DNA from: Rhodocyclales bacterium | GTDB taxonomy: Bacteria; Pseudomonadota; Gammaproteobacteria; Burkholderiales; Rhodocyclaceae | Length of the DNA: 45,319 bases | Direction: 5' to 3' | Assembly (NCBI GenBank): GCA_016235165.1 | Contig: JACRLX010000054.1 | Location: forward strand, 1 to 45,319 | Shown: piece after piece, positions 26,217 through 38,148 of the stretch | Numbering within the stretch: position 1 is the stretch's first letter | Layout: the number at the start of each line of letters is the position of its first letter | The notes under the pieces: generated by a model | The model's database searches: none | What the model saw: the letters and a program-made list of their open reading frames with translations, nothing else | Told to the model about the DNA's origin: nothing | Program-made: the position numbers and the translations under genes

Positions 26217-27548
26217 ATGGCCCTGATCGACACCATCAATCCGCTGCTGACCACCGGCTGGACCAAGGGCGATGCTGGCTGGGGCATCAAGGACTACGAG
26301 GCGCGCGGCGGCTACAAGCAACTGCGTCGCGTGCTCGAAAGCAGGATGACGCAGGACGATCTGATCGCCGAGGTCAAGACGTCGGTGCTGCGCGGTCGCG
26401 GCGGCGCCGGTTTCCCGACCGGCCTCAAGTGGAGCTTCATGCCCAAGGCGGCGCCGCTCAAGTACGTCGTCTGCAACACCGACGAGGGCGAGCCGGGAAC
26501 CTTCAAGGACCGCGACCTGATGCGCTTCGATCCGCATGCCGTGATCGAAGGCATGATCATCGCCGGCTACGCGGTGGGCGCCAAGGCGGGTTACAACTAC
26601 ATTCACGGCGAGATCTTCGAGGTTTACCAGCGTTTCGAGGAAGCCCTCGATCAGGCGCGTGCCGCCGGCTACCTCGGCAACAACATTCTGGGTTCCGAAT
26701 TCAGCTTCGACCTGTTCGCGCATCACGGCTGGGGTGCCTACATCTGCGGCGAGGAAACCGGCCTGCTCGAATCGATCGAGGGCAAGAAGGGGCAGCCGCG
26801 CTACAAGCCGCCCTTCCCGGCGAATTTCGGCCTTTACGGCAAGCCGACCACGATCAACAACACCGAAACCTTTGCCGCGATTCCCTTCATCCTCGGCATG
26901 GGCGGCGAGGCCTACCTGAATCTGGGCAAGCCGAACAACGGTGGTACCAAGCTGTTTTCGGTCTCCGGTCACGTCAATCGTCCGGGCAACTTCGAAGTGC
27001 CGATGGGCACCCCGTTTTCAAAGCTGCTGGAAATGGCCGGTGGCATGCGCGGCGGGCGCAAGCTCAAGGCCGTGATTCCCGGTGGTTCGTCCGCTCCGGT
27101 GTTGCCGGCCGACGTCATCATGGACTGCACCATGGATTACGATTCGATCGCCAAGGCCGGCTCCATGCTCGGCTCCGGCGCGGTCATCGTCATGGACGAA
27201 ACGGTCTGCATGGTCAAGGCGCTGGAGCGCCTCTCCTACTTCTATTACGAAGAGTCCTGCGGCCAATGTACGCCCTGCCGCGAGGGCAGCGGCTGGCTCT
27301 ACCGCGTCGTGCATCGCATCGAGCACGGCGAAGGGCGTCCCGAAGACCTCGATCTGCTGAATCGCGTGACCGACAACATGATGGGCAAGACCATTTGCGC
27401 GCTTGCCGATGCCGCGGCTTTCCCGGTGCGCAGCTTCATCAAGCATTTCAAGAGCGAGTTCGAGTACCACATCGAGAACAAGAAGTGTCTGGTCGATCCG
27501 GAAACCCAACGGATGGGCAGCGGCTTTTTCAAGGCAGGGGCGGCGTAA
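26217..27548 (+). CDS. nuoF: NADH-quinone oxidoreductase subunit F
   Basis: A 443-residue flavoprotein that oxidises NADH. The nucleotide and FMN sites are [28 protein letters not shown] and [15 protein letters not shown]. The 4Fe-4S ligands of N3 are in [12 protein letters not shown] with a later Cys in KTICALAD. The stop TAA shares its last A with the nuoG ATG. All motifs are intact and length is standard. Confidence 0.97.
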   Translation: MALIDTINPLLTTGWTKGDAGWGIKDYEARGGYKQLRRVLESRMTQDDLIAEVKTSVLRGRGGAGFPTGLKWSFMPKAAPLKYVVCNTDEGEPGTFKDRDLMRFDPHAVIEGMIIAGYAVGAKAGYNYIHGEIFEVYQRFEEALDQARAAGYLGNNILGSEFSFDLFAHHGWGAYICGEETGLLESIEGKKGQPRYKPPFPANFGLYGKPTTINNTETFAAIPFILGMGGEAYLNLGKPNNGGTKLFSVSGHVNRPGNFEVPMGTPFSKLLEMAGGMRGGRKLKAVIPGGSSAPVLPADVIMDCTMDYDSIAKAGSMLGSGAVIVMDETVCMVKALERLSYFYYEESCGQCTPCREGSGWLYRVVHRIEHGEGRPEDLDLLNRVTDNMMGKTICALADAAAFPVRSFIKHFKSEFEYHIENKKCLVDPETQRMGSGFFKAGAA

Positions 27549-29881
27549 TGGTCGAGATCGAGATCGACGGCAAGACCCTACAGGTCGAGGATGGCAGTAC
27601 CGTCATCGAGGCGGCCCACAAGCTGGGCACCTATATTCCGCATTTCTGCTACCACAAGAAATTGTCCATCGCGGCCAACTGCCGCATGTGTCTGGTGCAG
27701 GTGGAAAAGGCGCCGAAGCCGATGCCGGCCTGCGCCACCATCGTCACCAATGGCATGAAGGTATTCACCCATTCCGAGCTGGCGGTCAAGGCGCAGAAGG
27801 CGGTGATGGAGTTCCTGCTGATCAACCACCCGCTGGACTGCCCGATCTGCGACCAGGGTGGCGAGTGCCAGTTGCAGGATCTCGCCGTCGGCTATGGCGA
27901 TTCGGCTTCGAAATACGAGGAAGAAAAGCGCGTCGTGCCGGACAAGGACCTCGGTCCGCTGGTGTCGACCGACATGACCCGCTGCATCAACTGCACGCGC
28001 TGTATTCGCTTCACCGCCGAGATTGCCGGCTTCATGGAACTCGGCCAGTCCTACCGCGGCGAGCGCGCCGAAGTCATGCCCTTCATTGGCAAGACCGTCG
28101 ACACCGAACTCTCCGGCAACATCATCGATCTTTGTCCGGTCGGTGCGCTGACCTCGAAGCCTTTCCGCTTCTCGGCCCGCACCTGGGAACTCTCGCGGCG
28201 CAAGTCCGTGAGCCCGCACGACGCGCTGGGCAGCAACCTGATCGTGCAGACCAAGCATGACAAGGTGATGCGCGTGCTGCCGCTGGAGAACGAAGCGGTC
28301 AACGAGTGCTGGATTTCCGACAAGGAACGCTTCTCCTATCAGGGCCTGAACTCGGCGGATCGGCTGACCAAGCCGATGGTGAAGCAGGGCGGGGAGTGGA
28401 AGGAAGTCGACTGGAATGTCGCGCTCGACTATGCCGCCCATGCCTTGCGTGATGTTGCCAGGAATCACGGTGGTGCCGCGATTGGCGGTCTGCTGAGCCC
28501 GCATGCGACGCTGGAAGAAATGTTCCTCGCGCAAAAGCTGCTGCGCAGTCTGGGCAGCGAAAACATCGATCTCCGTCTGCGTCACAGCGATTTTTCCGCC
28601 GACGGCAAGCGCGCCGGCATACCGTCGCTGGGCATGAAGATCGCCGATATCAGCGCGCTTGACCGTGTTCTGGTGGTGGGGTCCTTCCTGCGCAAGGACC
28701 ATCCGCTGATAGCGCAACGTCTGCGCCAGTCGGCCAAGAAGGCTGCGCAGGTCAGCATCTTGCACAGCGCAAACGACGAATTGCTGATCAATCTCACCGC
28801 GCGTGCGATTGCCCCACCCTCGCACTTGCCCGCATTGCTGGCCCAGGTGGCGAAGGCGGTGTGTGCCGCCAAGGGCGCCGCCGTGCCGTCGGACATCGCA
28901 AGCCTAAGCATAACGGCGGATGCACAGGCCATTGCGGACAGCCTCGTTTCCGGCAGCAATTCCGCCGTGTTGCTCGGCAACTTCGCCCAGCAGCATCCGC
29001 AGGCCGCCATGTTGCATGCGCTGGGCCGCCTGATCGCCACCACCTTGGGCGGCAGGCTGGGTTTCCTCGGCGAAGCCGCCAACAGCGTTGGCGGTTATGT
29101 GGCCAGGGCCGTGCCAGGCAACGGCGGCCTCAATGCCGCTGCCATGCTCAAGGATCCGCGTCAGGCTTATGTGGTGCTGGGTGCCGAAGCCGACCTTGAT
29201 ACCGCTGATGGCGCCCAGGCGCTTGCCGCATTGGCGAAGGCGGCGGTTACCGTGGTGCTGACTCCGTTCAGGACGCCGGCCATGCTGGATTACGCCGCCG
29301 TGCTGCTGCCCACGGCACCCTTTACCGAGACCTCCGGGACTTTCGTTAATACCGAAGGCCGTGTGCAAAGCTTCTATGCCGCCGCCAAGCCGCTGGGCGA
29401 AGCGCGTCCGGGCTGGAAGGTCCTGCGCGTGCTGGGCAACTTGCTGGAGCAGGCCGGCTTCGACCAAGACAGTTCCGAAGATGTGCGCAACGAGGCCCTG
29501 GGTGGCAAGCGCGAATTCGTCGCCGGAATGAGCAACGGGATAGAAGCTGTCGCGCTCTCGTTTGCCGACGGGGCTGACAAGCTTGAACGTGTCGCCGATG
29601 TGCCTATCTATTTTGCCGATCCGCTGGTTCGCCGGTCGCCGGCCTTGCAGCAGGCGGCGGATTCCGCGGTGCCGGCGGCGCGCATGAATGCCGCCACCCT
29701 GGCGAAATCGGGGCTGGCCGCTGGCGATGCCGTGAAAGTCGGCGCTGGCGGTACGGTGATCACGCTGCGCGCCGGCCTCGACAACGGATTGCCCGACAAC
29801 GTGGTGCGCGTCGCGGCGGCCCATGCCGATACCATCGGCCTTGGCGCGATGTTCGCCACCCTGACTGTGGAGAAGGCGTGA
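27548..29881 (+). CDS. nuoG: NADH-quinone oxidoreductase subunit G
   Basis: A 777-residue iron-sulfur subunit. The N-terminal 2Fe-2S site has [20 protein letters not shown]; the His-Cys3 cluster is [18 protein letters not shown]; a further 4Fe-4S site is [10 protein letters not shown] with LCPVGAL. The C-terminal 500 residues are the degenerate molybdopterin-oxidoreductase domain that no longer binds the cofactor in complex I. Start overlaps the nuoF stop by one base. Ala-rich C-terminus is typical for the class. Confidence 0.96.
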   Translation: MVEIEIDGKTLQVEDGSTVIEAAHKLGTYIPHFCYHKKLSIAANCRMCLVQVEKAPKPMPACATIVTNGMKVFTHSELAVKAQKAVMEFLLINHPLDCPICDQGGECQLQDLAVGYGDSASKYEEEKRVVPDKDLGPLVSTDMTRCINCTRCIRFTAEIAGFMELGQSYRGERAEVMPFIGKTVDTELSGNIIDLCPVGALTSKPFRFSARTWELSRRKSVSPHDALGSNLIVQTKHDKVMRVLPLENEAVNECWISDKERFSYQGLNSADRLTKPMVKQGGEWKEVDWNVALDYAAHALRDVARNHGGAAIGGLLSPHATLEEMFLAQKLLRSLGSENIDLRLRHSDFSADGKRAGIPSLGMKIADISALDRVLVVGSFLRKDHPLIAQRLRQSAKKAAQVSILHSANDELLINLTARAIAPPSHLPALLAQVAKAVCAAKGAAVPSDIASLSITADAQAIADSLVSGSNSAVLLGNFAQQHPQAAMLHALGRLIATTLGGRLGFLGEAANSVGGYVARAVPGNGGLNAAAMLKDPRQAYVVLGAEADLDTADGAQALAALAKAAVTVVLTPFRTPAMLDYAAVLLPTAPFTETSGTFVNTEGRVQSFYAAAKPLGEARPGWKVLRVLGNLLEQAGFDQDSSEDVRNEALGGKREFVAGMSNGIEAVALSFADGADKLERVADVPIYFADPLVRRSPALQQAADSAVPAARMNAATLAKSGLAAGDAVKVGAGGTVITLRAGLDNGLPDNVVRVAAAHADTIGLGAMFATLTVEKA

Positions 29882-30954
29882 TGGAAGCGATGGTCGTCTC
29901 CTTCCTGCAAGGCGCGCTCGGCACGGCCTGGCCGACGGTCAAGCCGGTCTGGCCCCTGGTCTGGACCCTGGCGCAGATCGTCCTGATCATGGCGCCCTTG
30001 CTGCTGTCGGTCGCCTACCTGACCTTCTGGGAACGCAAGGTCATCGGCTGGATGCAGGTGCGCATCGGTCCCAACCGGGTCGGTCCCTGGGGCTTGCTGC
30101 AACCGATCGCCGACGGCCTCAAGCTGTTCCTCAAGGAAGTGCTGTTCCCGTCCGCGGCGGACAAGAAATTGTTCGTCGTCGGTCCTATCATGGCGATTGC
30201 GCCGGCGCTCGCGGCATGGGCGGTGATTCCGTTTTCTCCCGGCTGGGTGCTGGCGAATATCGATGCCGGCGTGCTTTACCTGTTGGCGGTAAGTTCGGTC
30301 GGCGTGTATGGCATTATCATTGCCGGCTGGGCCTCGAACTCGAAATATCCGATGTTCGGCGCCATGCGCGCTTCGGCCCAGATGATCTCTTACGAAGTTT
30401 CGATGGGTCTGGGACTGATCTGCGTGCTGATGGTGTCCAACAGCCTGAACCTGAGCGAGATCGTCATGGCGCAGAGCAAGGGGCGCTTTGCGAGTTACGG
30501 CCTCGATTTCATGTCCTGGAACTGGCTGCCGCTGCTGCCGATGTTCGGTGTCTACCTGATCTCGGGCGTGGCGGAAACCAACCGTGCGCCCTTCGACGTG
30601 GTCGAAGGCGAGTCGGAAATCGTCGCCGGCCACATGGTCGAATACTCGGGCATGGCATTCGCGATGTTCTTCCTCGCCGAATACGCCAACATGATCCTGA
30701 TCTCGGCGATGACCTCGATCTTCTTCCTTGGCGGCTGGCTTTCGCCCGTCGCCTTCATTCCCGACGGCTTCCACTGGATGGCGGCCAAGATGTCGGCGAT
30801 CCTGTTCTTCTTCCTCTGGATACGCGCCACCTTCCCGCGCTACCGCTATGACCAGTTGATGCGCCTGGGCTGGAAGGTCTTCGTGCCGCTGACGCTGGTC
30901 TGGATCCTCGTTGTCGGCGTCTGGATGATGTCGCCGCTGTCGATCTGGAAGTAA
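29881..30954 (+). CDS. nuoH: NADH-quinone oxidoreductase subunit H
   Basis: A 357-residue membrane subunit linking the quinone chamber to the proton channels. Signatures are [32 protein letters not shown] and [20 protein letters not shown] with its conserved acidic residues. The ATG at 29881 overlaps the nuoG TGA; a GTG one codon earlier is possible but less likely. About eight hydrophobic helices are visible. Confidence 0.97.
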   Translation: MEAMVVSFLQGALGTAWPTVKPVWPLVWTLAQIVLIMAPLLLSVAYLTFWERKVIGWMQVRIGPNRVGPWGLLQPIADGLKLFLKEVLFPSAADKKLFVVGPIMAIAPALAAWAVIPFSPGWVLANIDAGVLYLLAVSSVGVYGIIIAGWASNSKYPMFGAMRASAQMISYEVSMGLGLICVLMVSNSLNLSEIVMAQSKGRFASYGLDFMSWNWLPLLPMFGVYLISGVAETNRAPFDVVEGESEIVAGHMVEYSGMAFAMFFLAEYANMILISAMTSIFFLGGWLSPVAFIPDGFHWMAAKMSAILFFFLWIRATFPRYRYDQLMRLGWKVFVPLTLVWILVVGVWMMSPLSIWK

Positions 30955-30971
30955 GGCGAGGAGAGACAATC

Positions 30972-31457
30972 ATGGGTGCAAAAGACTTTATCGGCAGCCT
31001 GTTCCTCAAGGAACTTTTCAAGGGCATGGCAGTGACCGGGCGCTACATGTTCGCGCGCAAGATCACCGTCCAGTATCCCGAAGAGAAGACGCCGCAAAGC
31101 AATCGTTTCCGTGGCCTGCATGCGCTGCGCCGCTATCCCAACGGCGAAGAACGCTGCATTGCCTGCAAGCTTTGCGAGGCGGTTTGTCCGGCGATGGCGA
31201 TCACCATCGAGTCCGCCGAACGCGCCGACGGCAGTCGTCGCACCACGCGCTACGACATCGATCTGACCAAGTGCATCTTCTGCGGTTTCTGCGAGGAAGC
31301 CTGTCCGGTCGACGCCATCGTGCAAACCCGCATTTTCGAGTACCACGGCGAGGCGCGCGGTGACCTGTATTACACCAAGCAGATGCTGCTGGCCGTGGGC
31401 GACAAAAACGAAGCCCAGATTGCCGCCGATCGTGCTCAGGATGCACCTTACCGCTGA
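30972..31457 (+). CDS. nuoI: NADH-quinone oxidoreductase subunit I
   Basis: A 161-residue ferredoxin-like subunit carrying clusters N6a and N6b. Both sites are complete: [16 protein letters not shown] and [16 protein letters not shown]. It passes electrons from NuoG to NuoB. AGGAGAG lies just before the ATG, which follows nuoH by 17 bases. Length and cysteine spacing are standard. Confidence 0.97.
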   Translation: MGAKDFIGSLFLKELFKGMAVTGRYMFARKITVQYPEEKTPQSNRFRGLHALRRYPNGEERCIACKLCEAVCPAMAITIESAERADGSRRTTRYDIDLTKCIFCGFCEEACPVDAIVQTRIFEYHGEARGDLYYTKQMLLAVGDKNEAQIAADRAQDAPYR

Positions 31458-31464
31458 ACCGGCC

Positions 31465-32097
31465 ATGGAATTCAAGACCCTACTCTTTTATCTCTTCTCG
31501 ACCATCACGGTCCTGGCCGCCTTGCGCGTGATCACCGCGCGCAACCCGGTACACGCGGTGCTGTTCCTGGTTCTCGCCTTCTTCAATGTCGCCGGCTTGT
31601 GGATGCTGTTGCAGGCCGAATTCCTCTCGCTGGCGTTGGTCATGGTCTATGTCGGCGCCGTGATGGTGCTGTTCCTGTTCGTGGTGATGATGCTCGACAT
31701 CAATATCGAGCGGGTGCGTGCGGGTTTCTGGAGCAACCTGCCGCTGGGTATCCTGGTGGGCGGACTGCTTGCCGCCGAAATGGCCGTGGTGCTGTCGGGC
31801 CGCTACTTTGGCCTCGCCAACCTGCCGCCGCAGAATCTGCCGGCCAACTACAGCAACACCAAGGAACTGGCGCGGGTGTTGTTCACCGACTATGCCTATC
31901 CCTTCGAAATCGCCTCGGTGATCCTGCTGGTGGCCATCATCGTCGCCGTCATGCTGACCCTGCGCAAGCGCAAGGACAACAAGGCGATGCATTCTTCGGA
32001 CCAGATCGCGGTCAAGGCCAGGGATCGCATGCGCCTCGTCAAGATGGCTCCGGAAGTCGAGTTGCCGGCATCCGCCAAGGAAGGAGACAAGGCATGA
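31465..32097 (+). CDS. nuoJ: NADH-quinone oxidoreductase subunit J
   Basis: A 210-residue membrane subunit with five hydrophobic helices, including the conserved [20 protein letters not shown] that contains the pi-bulge helix. The ATG at 31465 ([11 protein letters not shown]) starts the first helix; an in-frame ATG at 31441 would overlap nuoI and add eight residues. The charged C-terminal tail is variable. Its stop overlaps the nuoK ATG as ATGA. Confidence 0.95.
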   Translation: MEFKTLLFYLFSTITVLAALRVITARNPVHAVLFLVLAFFNVAGLWMLLQAEFLSLALVMVYVGAVMVLFLFVVMMLDINIERVRAGFWSNLPLGILVGGLLAAEMAVVLSGRYFGLANLPPQNLPANYSNTKELARVLFTDYAYPFEIASVILLVAIIVAVMLTLRKRKDNKAMHSSDQIAVKARDRMRLVKMAPEVELPASAKEGDKA

Positions 32098-32399
32098 TCC
32101 CGCTCTCGCACTACCTGATCCTGGCGGCGATCCTGTTCGTCATCAGCGTGATCGGCATCTTCCTCAACCGGAAGAACCTGATCGTCCTGCTGATGGCCAT
32201 CGAGTTGATGCTGCTCGCGGTCAACCTCAATTTCGTTGCCTTCTCGCATTACCTCAACGACCTTTCCGGCCAGCTCTTCGTCTTTTTTATCCTGGTCGTG
32301 GCCGCCGCCGAATCCGGCATCGGCCTGGCGATCCTGGTGGTGCTGTTCCGCAACCTGTCATCGATCGATGTCGAAGACCTCGACAGCCTGAAGGGCTAA
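32094..32399 (+). CDS. nuoK: NADH-quinone oxidoreductase subunit K
   Basis: A 101-residue membrane subunit with three helices. The proton-path glutamates are visible: E37 in [10 protein letters not shown] and a second in [11 protein letters not shown]. Length equals the family norm. Starts by ATGA overlap with nuoJ and is followed 13 bp later by nuoL. Confidence 0.97.
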   Translation: MIPLSHYLILAAILFVISVIGIFLNRKNLIVLLMAIELMLLAVNLNFVAFSHYLNDLSGQLFVFFILVVAAAESGIGLAILVVLFRNLSSIDVEDLDSLKG

Positions 32400-32412
32400 G
32401 GGGCACAAGGGC

Positions 32413-34452
32413 ATGAAGACCATTTATCTACTCGTTCCCCTGGCGCCGCTGGCCGGTGCCATCCTGGCCGGGCTGTTCGCGAATCTGCTCGGCCGTGTCG
32501 GCTCACACACCATCACCTCGATCGGCGTCGCGATTTCCTTCATCCTGTCCGTGATCATTTTCCAGGACGTGCAGGCTGGCCATACCTTCAACGGCACGGT
32601 GTATCAGTGGATGGAATCGGGCGGCCTCAAGCTTGAGGTCGGCTTCCTGATCGACCAGCTCACGGTCCTGATGATGCTCGTTGTGACCTTTGTTTCCCTG
32701 ATGGTGCATATCTACACCATCGGCTACATGGCCCACGACGAGGACAACTGGCCCGAGGGCAGCAAGGCCGGCACCAACAGCTACCAGCGCTTCTTCAGCT
32801 ACATCTCGTTATTCACCTTCTCGATGCTGATGCTCGTCATGAGCAACAACTTCGTGCAACTGTTTTTCGGCTGGGAGGCAGTCGGCCTGGTTTCCTACCT
32901 GCTGATCGGTTTCTGGTCGGTGCGCGAAACGGCGATCTACGCCAACCTCAAGGCCTTCCTGGTCAATCGCGTCGGCGACTTCGGCTTCCTGCTGGGTCTG
33001 GGCCTGATCGCCGCCTATGCCGGCAGCCTCGACTACGTCACCGTCTTCGGCAAGGCCAAGGAACTGGCGACGATGACCGAGGCCGTGACCGGCTGGCCGC
33101 TGATCACCGCCATCTGCATCTGCCTGTTCATCGGCGCCATGGGCAAGTCGGCGCAGTTTCCGCTGCATGTCTGGCTGCCGGATTCGATGGAAGGCCCGAC
33201 CCCGATCTCGGCGCTGATCCATGCCGCGACCATGGTCACCGCCGGCGTCTTCATGGTCTCGCGCATGTCGCCGCTGTTCGAGCTTTCCGATACCGCCCTG
33301 TCCTTCGTCATCGTCATCGGTGCCATCACCACGCTGTTCATGGCCTTGATCGCCATCGTGCAAACCGACGTCAAGCGCGTGGTGGCCTACTCGACCCTGT
33401 CCCAGCTCGGTTACATGACCATGGCCCTGGGTGCCTCGGCCTACTCGGTGGCGATCTTCCACCTGATGACCCACGCCTTCTTCAAGGCCGTGCTCTTCCT
33501 CGGTGCAGGTTCGGTGATCATCGCCATGCACCACGAACAGGACATGCGCAAGATGGGCGGCCTGCGCAAGTACATGCCGATCACCTATTTCACCATGCTG
33601 ATCGGCGCCATTGCCAACGCCGGCCTGCCGCCCTTTGCCGGATTCTTTTCCAAGGATTCGATCATCGAGGCTGTGCATCTGGCCAATGTGCCGGGCGCCC
33701 ACTTTGCCTACTACTGCGCCCTGGCGGCGGTGTTCGTCGGCGGCCTGTATTCCTTCCGCCTGATCTTCTTTACCTTCCACGGCGAAGAGCGCTTCCGCCA
33801 CGCCGCCGACCATCATGGCGATCATGGCGACGGGCACGACGCCCACCACGATGCCCATGACGACCACGGTCATCACGGACCGGTCGAGCCGCAGGAGTCG
33901 CCCAAGGTGGTCACCGTACCGCTGATCCTGCTCTCGATTCCGGCCATTGCCTCGGGCTGGCTGATCGGCACCGTGCTTTACGGCAACTGGTTTGGCGGTT
34001 CCATCTCTATAGCCGAGACCCACAAGGCCCTGGCGACCATGGCGCACGAGTTCCACGGCATCTTCGGCATGATGGCCCATGGCGTCACCACGCTGCCCTT
34101 CTGGCTGGCCATCTCCGGTGCGGCGACGGCCTGGTATTTGTACATCGCGCGGCCCGACCTGCCGGCCGTGATCAAGCAGAAGCTTGCCTTCCCGGCCATG
34201 ATTCTGGAAGAAAAGTACGGCTTCGACCGTTTCAACGACTGGTTCTTCGCCGGCGGTGCGCGCGGCGTCGGGCGTGGCCTGTGGAAGGCTGGCGATCAGG
34301 TGCTGATCGACGGCGTCATGGTCAACGGCTCGGCCGGCGCGGTGGGTTGGTTCGCCGGGCTTACCGGAATGATCCAGTCAGGCCGCATCTATCGTTACGC
34401 CTTGGCCATGCTGTTCGGCGTGGTTGCCTTCCTGTCGCTTTGGAGGGCCTGA
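32413..34452 (+). CDS. nuoL: NADH-quinone oxidoreductase subunit L
   Basis: A 679-residue antiporter-like membrane subunit at the far end of complex I. Conserved parts include FFGWEAVGLVSYLLIGFW, SAQFPLHVWLPDSMEGPTPI and HAATMVTAGVFMVSR. A loop at about residues 457-493 is strikingly rich in His and Asp (HHGDHGDGHDAHHDAHDDHG), longer than in E. coli NuoL. The long lateral helix is expected at the C-terminal end. nuoM starts 36 bp later. Confidence 0.96.
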   Translation: MKTIYLLVPLAPLAGAILAGLFANLLGRVGSHTITSIGVAISFILSVIIFQDVQAGHTFNGTVYQWMESGGLKLEVGFLIDQLTVLMMLVVTFVSLMVHIYTIGYMAHDEDNWPEGSKAGTNSYQRFFSYISLFTFSMLMLVMSNNFVQLFFGWEAVGLVSYLLIGFWSVRETAIYANLKAFLVNRVGDFGFLLGLGLIAAYAGSLDYVTVFGKAKELATMTEAVTGWPLITAICICLFIGAMGKSAQFPLHVWLPDSMEGPTPISALIHAATMVTAGVFMVSRMSPLFELSDTALSFVIVIGAITTLFMALIAIVQTDVKRVVAYSTLSQLGYMTMALGASAYSVAIFHLMTHAFFKAVLFLGAGSVIIAMHHEQDMRKMGGLRKYMPITYFTMLIGAIANAGLPPFAGFFSKDSIIEAVHLANVPGAHFAYYCALAAVFVGGLYSFRLIFFTFHGEERFRHAADHHGDHGDGHDAHHDAHDDHGHHGPVEPQESPKVVTVPLILLSIPAIASGWLIGTVLYGNWFGGSISIAETHKALATMAHEFHGIFGMMAHGVTTLPFWLAISGAATAWYLYIARPDLPAVIKQKLAFPAMILEEKYGFDRFNDWFFAGGARGVGRGLWKAGDQVLIDGVMVNGSAGAVGWFAGLTGMIQSGRIYRYALAMLFGVVAFLSLWRA

Positions 34453-34488
34453 CGCGCACCCGCCGCGGCCCGATGGAATGATAAACAG

Positions 34489-35964
34489 ATGAACCAGCAA
34501 CTCCTGAGTCTCGCAATCTGGGTTCCCATACTGGGGGCATTGCCGGTGTTCTGGGCCGGGTCCGATCGCCGTTGCCTGGTTCGCTGGCTGGCATTGGCGG
34601 TGGCCGTCGCCGGCTTCCTGGTGACGATTCCGCTTTACACCGGATTCGATCCCAAGATCGCCGGCATGCAGTTCGTCGAGCAGTCGCCCTGGATTCCCCG
34701 TTTCAACGTGCAGTACTTCCTCGGGGCGGACGGTATATCCATGCCTTTTATCCTGCTCAACGCCTTCATCACCGTGATGGTGGTGCTGGCCGGCTGGGAC
34801 GTCATCGAGGAAAAGCAGGCCCAGTACATGGGCGCCTTCCTTGTCATGTCGGGCCTCATGAACGGCATCTTCAGCGCCCTGGATGGCGTCCTGTTCTACG
34901 TCTTCTTCGAGGCCTCGCTGATCCCGATGTACATCATCATTGGTGTCTGGGGCGGTCCCAACCGGGTCTATGCCGCGATCAAGTTCTTCCTCTATACCCT
35001 GCTCGGCTCGCTGTTGATGCTGGTTGCGCTGCTCTGGCTTTTCCTCGAATCGCGCGGCAGCTTCAACATCCTCGATTGGCACCAGTTGCAGATCGGCATG
35101 AAGCCGCAGATCCTGATTTTCGTTGCTTTCCTGGTGTCCTTCGCGGTCAAGGTGCCGATGTGGCCGGTGCATACCTGGTTGCCCGATGCCCACGTCGAGG
35201 CGCCCACCGGCGGTTCCGTGGTGCTGGCGGCGATCGCCCTGAAGCTCGGTGCCTACGGCTTCGTCCGGTTCTCTCTGCCTATCGTGCCCGACGCCGCGCA
35301 TTACATGGCGAACTTCATGATCACCCTGTCGCTGATCGCGGTGGTCTACATCGGCTTCGTCGCCCTGGTGCAGACCGACATGAAGAAACTGATCGCCTAC
35401 TCGTCGATTTCGCACATGGGCTTTGTCACGCTGGGTTTCTTCATCTTCAACCAGCTCGGCATCGAGGGCGCCCTGGTGCAGATGATCTCCCACGGTTTCG
35501 TCTCCGGCGCCATGTTCCTCTGCGTCGGGGTCATGTACGACCGCGTGCATTCGCGCCAGATCGCCGATTACGGCGGCGTGGTGCACACCATGCCGAAATT
35601 CGCCGCGCTGTTCATCTTCTTCGCCATGGCCAACTCCGGCCTACCGGCCACCTCCGGCTTCGTCGGCGAGTTCATGGTCATCCTCGGCGCCATCAAGGCC
35701 AATTTCTGGCTTGGCTTCCTTGCCGCCACGACGCTGATCCTGGGCGCCGCCTACACGCTGTGGATGATCAAGCGTGTGGTCTATGGGCCGGTCGGCAATC
35801 ATCACGTGGCCGAAATGCAGGACATCAGCGGCCGCGAGTTCCTGTTCCTGGCCCTGCTGGCGCTCTGCGTGCTGGGCATGGGCCTCTATCCCTTCCCCTT
35901 CACCGAAGTGATGCATGCCTCGGTGGATAACCTGCTCAGGCACGTTGCCGTGAGCAAGCTTTGA
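34489..35964 (+). CDS. nuoM: NADH-quinone oxidoreductase subunit M
   Basis: A 491-residue antiporter-like proton channel subunit with about 14 hydrophobic helices. Signatures are [18 protein letters not shown] with the conserved Glu, and [20 protein letters not shown] with the key Lys, followed by [10 protein letters not shown]-type sequence ([16 protein letters not shown]). Length is standard. nuoN follows after 37 bp. Confidence 0.97.
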   Translation: MNQQLLSLAIWVPILGALPVFWAGSDRRCLVRWLALAVAVAGFLVTIPLYTGFDPKIAGMQFVEQSPWIPRFNVQYFLGADGISMPFILLNAFITVMVVLAGWDVIEEKQAQYMGAFLVMSGLMNGIFSALDGVLFYVFFEASLIPMYIIIGVWGGPNRVYAAIKFFLYTLLGSLLMLVALLWLFLESRGSFNILDWHQLQIGMKPQILIFVAFLVSFAVKVPMWPVHTWLPDAHVEAPTGGSVVLAAIALKLGAYGFVRFSLPIVPDAAHYMANFMITLSLIAVVYIGFVALVQTDMKKLIAYSSISHMGFVTLGFFIFNQLGIEGALVQMISHGFVSGAMFLCVGVMYDRVHSRQIADYGGVVHTMPKFAALFIFFAMANSGLPATSGFVGEFMVILGAIKANFWLGFLAATTLILGAAYTLWMIKRVVYGPVGNHHVAEMQDISGREFLFLALLALCVLGMGLYPFPFTEVMHASVDNLLRHVAVSKL

Positions 35965-36001
35965 CCCCAAGGCACACGACGAGAAAGACACGAGAGAAGC
36001 G

Positions 36002-37483
36002 ATGCTGAATAATTTCGTGATGCCCGATCTGTACCCGGCGGCACCGGAGATCTTCCTCCTGCTGATGTCCTTCCTGGTATTGTTCGTCGACCTGTTCTTC
36101 GGCGCAACCCACCGCTGGATGGCGGCGATGTTGACCGCCGTTTCGCTGCTGGGCGCGGCCCTGATCACGCTGGTCACCTCGGATGCGCAACCGGTGCTGA
36201 CCTTCAGCGGCATGTTCATCGACGACATGCTGGCCGATTTCCTCAAGCTGATGACCTATTTCGCGGTCCTGATGATGCTGGTCTACAGTCGCCAGTACCT
36301 CGTCGATCGCGGTCTGGACAAGGGTGAGTTCTACCTGCTGGTGATCTACGCCACGATGGGCATGATGATCATGATCTCGGCGGCCAACTTCATCACCATG
36401 TACCTCGGCCTTGAACTGATGTCGCTGTCGCTTTACGGTCTGGTCGCCATCGATCGCGATTCCACGCGCGGCACTGAAGCGGCAATGAAGTATTTCGTGC
36501 TTGGCGCCCTGGCGTCCGGCCTCCTGCTCTATGGCATGTCCATGGTGTATGGTGCGACCGGCAGCCTTGAGCTGGGTGGCGTGGCGCAGGCCCTGTATCA
36601 GGGACATACCGAAAAGACAGTGCTGGTATTCGGCCTGGTATTCATCGTTGCCGGCATCGCCTTCAAGCTGGGCCTGGTGCCTTTCCACATGTGGATACCG
36701 GATGTCTATCATGGCGCCCCCACCGCCGTCACCATGTTCATCGGCTCCGCGCCCAAGCTGGCGGCCTTCGCCATGGCACTGCGCCTGCTGGTGTATGGGC
36801 TGCTCGGACTCGCCGCCGACTGGCAAAAGATGTTGCTGGTCATGGCCGTCCTGTCGATCGGCCTGGGCAACCTGGCCGCCATCGCCCAGACCAATATCAA
36901 GCGCATGCTGGCTTACTCCGCCATTTCCCACATGGGTTACATGGTGCTGGGCCTGATGTCGGGCATGGTCGCCGGCAAAATCGATCCCTTTACCGCCACC
37001 AATGCCTACAGCTCGGCGATGTATTACACGGTGGCCTATGTCCTGATGTCGCTGGGCGCCTTCGGCGCAATCCTGCTGCTTTCGCGCGCGGGCTACGAAG
37101 CCGAGAACCTGGAGGACTTCAAGGGCCTCAACAAGCGCAGTCCCTGGTTCGCTGCAATGATGCTGATCATGATGTTCTCGATGGCCGGGATTCCCTTCTT
37201 CATCGGTTTCTTTGCCAAGTTCGCCGTGCTGCTCGCCGCGATCAAGGCCGGCTACGTCACGGTGGCGGTGATCGCGGTCATGTTCTCGCTGATTGGCGCC
37301 TTCTACTATCTGCGCGTGGTCAAGCTGATGTACTTCGACGCCCCCGTGGATTCCGCGCCGATCACCGCCGGCCTGGATGTCCGCGTCCTGTTTTCCCTTA
37401 ACGGCATCGCCGTTGCCGGACTGGGCCTGTTCCCCAACGAAGTGATGATGCTCTGCACGACCGCGCTGCTGCGCTCGGTCTGA
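36002..37483 (+). CDS. nuoN: NADH-quinone oxidoreductase subunit N
   Basis: A 493-residue antiporter-like proton channel subunit, last of the nuo operon. It shows [17 protein letters not shown] with the conserved Glu, [20 protein letters not shown], and [19 protein letters not shown]. About 14 hydrophobic helices. A perfect 7-bp hairpin follows 10 bp after the stop. All 14 nuo subunits are thus present and intact. Confidence 0.97.
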   Translation: MLNNFVMPDLYPAAPEIFLLLMSFLVLFVDLFFGATHRWMAAMLTAVSLLGAALITLVTSDAQPVLTFSGMFIDDMLADFLKLMTYFAVLMMLVYSRQYLVDRGLDKGEFYLLVIYATMGMMIMISAANFITMYLGLELMSLSLYGLVAIDRDSTRGTEAAMKYFVLGALASGLLLYGMSMVYGATGSLELGGVAQALYQGHTEKTVLVFGLVFIVAGIAFKLGLVPFHMWIPDVYHGAPTAVTMFIGSAPKLAAFAMALRLLVYGLLGLAADWQKMLLVMAVLSIGLGNLAAIAQTNIKRMLAYSAISHMGYMVLGLMSGMVAGKIDPFTATNAYSSAMYYTVAYVLMSLGAFGAILLLSRAGYEAENLEDFKGLNKRSPWFAAMMLIMMFSMAGIPFFIGFFAKFAVLLAAIKAGYVTVAVIAVMFSLIGAFYYLRVVKLMYFDAPVDSAPITAGLDVRVLFSLNGIAVAGLGLFPNEVMMLCTTALLRSV

Positions 37484-37493
37484 TCGTTCGGTC

Positions 37494-37513
37494 CGCTGCC
37501 GACATTGGCAGCG
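37494..37513 (+). terminator. Hairpin after nuoN
   Basis: CGCTGCC (37494-37500) and GGCAGCG (37507-37513) form a perfect 7-bp stem with a 6-base loop. No U-run follows, so termination may be partial or Rho-dependent; the nudix gene starts 70 bp later. Confidence 0.5.
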
Positions 37514-37582
37514 AAGCGTGGTTCCGGCTGCGCTAAGATAGGGGGACACCGGCTTCCGGTTGACTTCCCCCGCCAGGCATCG

Positions 37583-38146
37583 ATGGATGATTCCCAACTG
37601 ATCGAACACACCCTCGGCAGCGAGCAGGTCTACGACGGCCTGCTGCTCAAGGTGCGCCGTGACCAGGTGGCGCTGCACGATGGGCATCAGACCGTGCGCG
37701 AATGGATCGCCCATCCCGGCGCGGTCGTCATCGTCGCCGTGCTCGAAAACGGCAATCTGCTCTTCGAACGCCAGTTTCGCTATCCCCTGCGGCGCATCTT
37801 CACCGAGCTCCCCGCCGGCAAGATCGACCCGGGCGAGCATCCGCTGGATACCGCGAAAAGGGAGCTGCGCGAGGAAACCGGCCACACGGCGAAATTTTGG
37901 CGTCATCTGGCCACCATGCACCCCTGCATCGGTTATGCCGACGAACGCATCGAAATATTCTGGGCGCAGGGCCTGATCTACGTCGGCCATCAGCGCGACC
38001 ATGGCGAACATCTCGATGTCATTGAAATGAGCGTGGCCGACGCGCTGCTTGCCGTGCAGGATGGCGAGATTACCGACGGCAAAACCATTTCGGCCCTGAT
38101 GTGGGCCGACAAGATCACCTCCGGTGCCTGGCGCCTGCCCGACTGA
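37583..38146 (+). CDS. NUDIX hydrolase, ADP-ribose pyrophosphatase-like
   Basis: A 187-residue hydrolase with a complete Nudix box, GKIDPGEHPLDTAKRELREE followed by TG, fitting GX5EX7REUXEEXGU. The fold resembles ADP-ribose pyrophosphatases (NudF-like), which cleave ADP-ribose to AMP and ribose 5-phosphate; the exact substrate is uncertain. The ATG at 37583 (MDDSQLIEHTL) is chosen as the natural domain start. A nudix gene behind nuoN is a common betaproteobacterial neighbour and may help clear NAD breakdown products. Confidence 0.88.
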   Translation: MDDSQLIEHTLGSEQVYDGLLLKVRRDQVALHDGHQTVREWIAHPGAVVIVAVLENGNLLFERQFRYPLRRIFTELPAGKIDPGEHPLDTAKRELREETGHTAKFWRHLATMHPCIGYADERIEIFWAQGLIYVGHQRDHGEHLDVIEMSVADALLAVQDGEITDGKTISALMWADKITSGAWRLPD

Positions 38147-38148
38147 TC

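Noticed and set aside
35936-38011. 691-residue open frame antisense to nuoN and the nudix gene
   Set aside because: It spans two well-supported genes and their intergenic gap, and shows only composition bias.
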